Source of the DNA: Deltaproteobacteria bacterium UBA6601
Lineage (GTDB): Bacteria; Myxococcota_A; UBA796; UBA9615
DNA: 5,647 bases
Assembly: GCA_002433485.1 (NCBI GenBank)
Contig: DJIF01000105.1
Location: 1 to 5,647, forward strand
Direction of reading: 5' to 3'
The position numbers and the translations under genes are program-made. Under the pieces are notes generated by a model. That model was not told the DNA's origin and did no database searches. It saw nothing but the letters and a program-made list of their open reading frames with translations. Shown here in pieces: positions 5,340 to 5,647 of the stretch. Position 1 is the first letter of the stretch. Every line of letters begins with the position of its first letter.

Positions 5340-5647
5340 ATACATCTACGCAGTCGAAGTCGTCGCAGTCGATGAGGCCGTCCAGATCGTTGTCGATTCC
5401 GTCGCAGCAGTTGGGGCAGGTCTGTTCATCGCAGGTCTGGCCGTTCACCAGCGACTCATCGTGGTTGTCCAGCCCGCCCAGGTCATCGTCATCATCGCTG
5501 CCAGTCCCCGTTGCGCTGTCGTCGTCGTCGCCGTGGTGGCTGTCATCATCGCCGTGGTGGCTGTCATCATCGCCGTGGTGGCTGTCATCATCGCCGTGGT
5601 GGCTGTCGTCATCATCGCCGTGGTGGCTGTCGTCGTCATCGCCCTGG
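5302..5647 (-). CDS. Acidic His-rich repeat protein with C-terminal DNDxDG module (5' end outside window)
   Basis: The frame is open to the right edge; 114 residues to the TGA at 5304-5302 are visible. Residues 2-38 are five tandem units, two GDDDDSHH and three GDDDSHH. They are followed by GDDDDSATGTGS and a DDDDD run (51-55). A Cys-rich C-terminus follows, with C72, C77 and C80, then a DNDxDG module (C80, C94, C99, C103) reading CCDGIDNDLDGLIDC, and the end DHGHGPCP. The module matches those of the LamG and FG-GAP lipoproteins in this window, so it probably binds calcium outside the cell. The His pairs are not seen in the neighbours' linkers and may add transition-metal affinity (inference). 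Its stop overlaps the next gene's start by ATGA, so the two are co-transcribed and probably translationally coupled. Signal peptide and N-terminal domain are not visible, so the function is unknown. The Asp-His periodicity, Cys spacing and exact stop/start overlap make this frame the real one. Confidence 0.8.
   Translation of the reverse strand, partial: QGDDDDSHHGDDDDSHHGDDDSHHGDDDSHHGDDDSHHGDDDDSATGTGSDDDDDLGGLDNHDESLVNGQTCDEQTCPNCCDGIDNDLDGLIDCDDFDCVDVCQSADHGHGPCP
5515..5643 (-). repeat. Coding tandem repeat, 21/24-base units (GDDDSHH/GDDDDSHH)
   Basis: Three identical 21-base units occupy 5533-5553, 5554-5574 and 5575-5595. Two 24-base units (5596-5619, 5620-5643), each with one extra Asp codon, lie upstream in the gene, and a diverged GDDDDS unit lies at 5515-5532. 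All unit lengths are multiples of three, so copy-number change keeps the frame. The perfect identity of the three short units implies recent expansion or homogenisation. The array may continue beyond the right edge. Confidence 0.9.

Noticed and set aside
5306..5341. N-terminal extension of the FG-GAP lipoprotein to an ATG at 5341
   Set aside because: The ATG at 5305 overlaps the upstream stop as ATGA and gives a signal peptide of better length.
5445..5639. Met/Thr/Ala repeat reading frame on the minus strand (64 aa)
   Set aside because: It is the shifted reading of the GATGATGAC repeats; the other frame gives the DDDSHHG repeats, a Cys module and a stop coupled to the next gene.
5533..5643. 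CRISPR-like regularly spaced repeats
   Set aside because: Units of 21 and 24 bases abut with no spacers and keep a coding frame, so this is a protein tandem repeat.

Overview
The window looks like a piece of a high-GC genome (roughly 60% GC by eye) from a Myxococcota or related 'deltaproteobacterial' lineage. The basis is a set of exported proteins with runs of GDDDDSA-type acidic linkers, a Cys-framed 'DNDxDG' calcium-loop module, and eukaryote-like extracellular folds (receptor-L-type leucine-rich repeats, a LamG-like domain, and an FG-GAP/VCBS propeller with an ASPIC/UnbV domain). From memory this combination is typical of Myxococcota isolates and metagenome bins. The taxonomic call is inference.

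Layout: five genes fill the window, all apparently for exported proteins. (1) 2-967, plus strand, 5' end outside the window: acidic linker followed by about eleven 24-residue leucine-rich repeats with Cys caps. (2) 989-1702, minus strand: exported protein of unknown function with a 'TLWFSERPYR' core. It converges on gene 1. (3) 1865-3418, plus strand: lipoprotein with three DNDxDG modules, acidic repeats and a LamG-like domain. It diverges from gene 2 across a 162-base region that should hold both promoters. (4) 3452-5305, minus strand: lipoprotein with seven FG-GAP/VCBS calcium loops and a C-terminal ASPIC/UnbV domain. It converges on gene 3. (5) 5302-5647, minus strand, 5' end outside the window: the C-terminal part of a protein with DDD(D)SHHG tandem repeats and one DNDxDG module. 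It overlaps gene 4 by ATGA and so forms a coupled operon with it. No stretch of more than 300 bases lacks a gene.

How they fit together: no enzyme, transporter or regulator is visible. The shared parts (acidic Asp linkers in genes 1, 3 and 5; the C-x13-C-x4-C DNDxDG module in genes 3, 4 and 5; lipoprotein signals in 3 and 4) suggest a cluster of surface-displayed, probably calcium-binding adhesion or recognition proteins. The most noteworthy structure outside the protein domains is a perfect 14-base inverted repeat, each arm containing the palindrome ATCGGCCGAT, that brackets the ATGA start/stop overlap between genes 5 and 4. I do not recognise a known defence, secretion or biosynthetic system here. 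Whether this is an undescribed system remains open.
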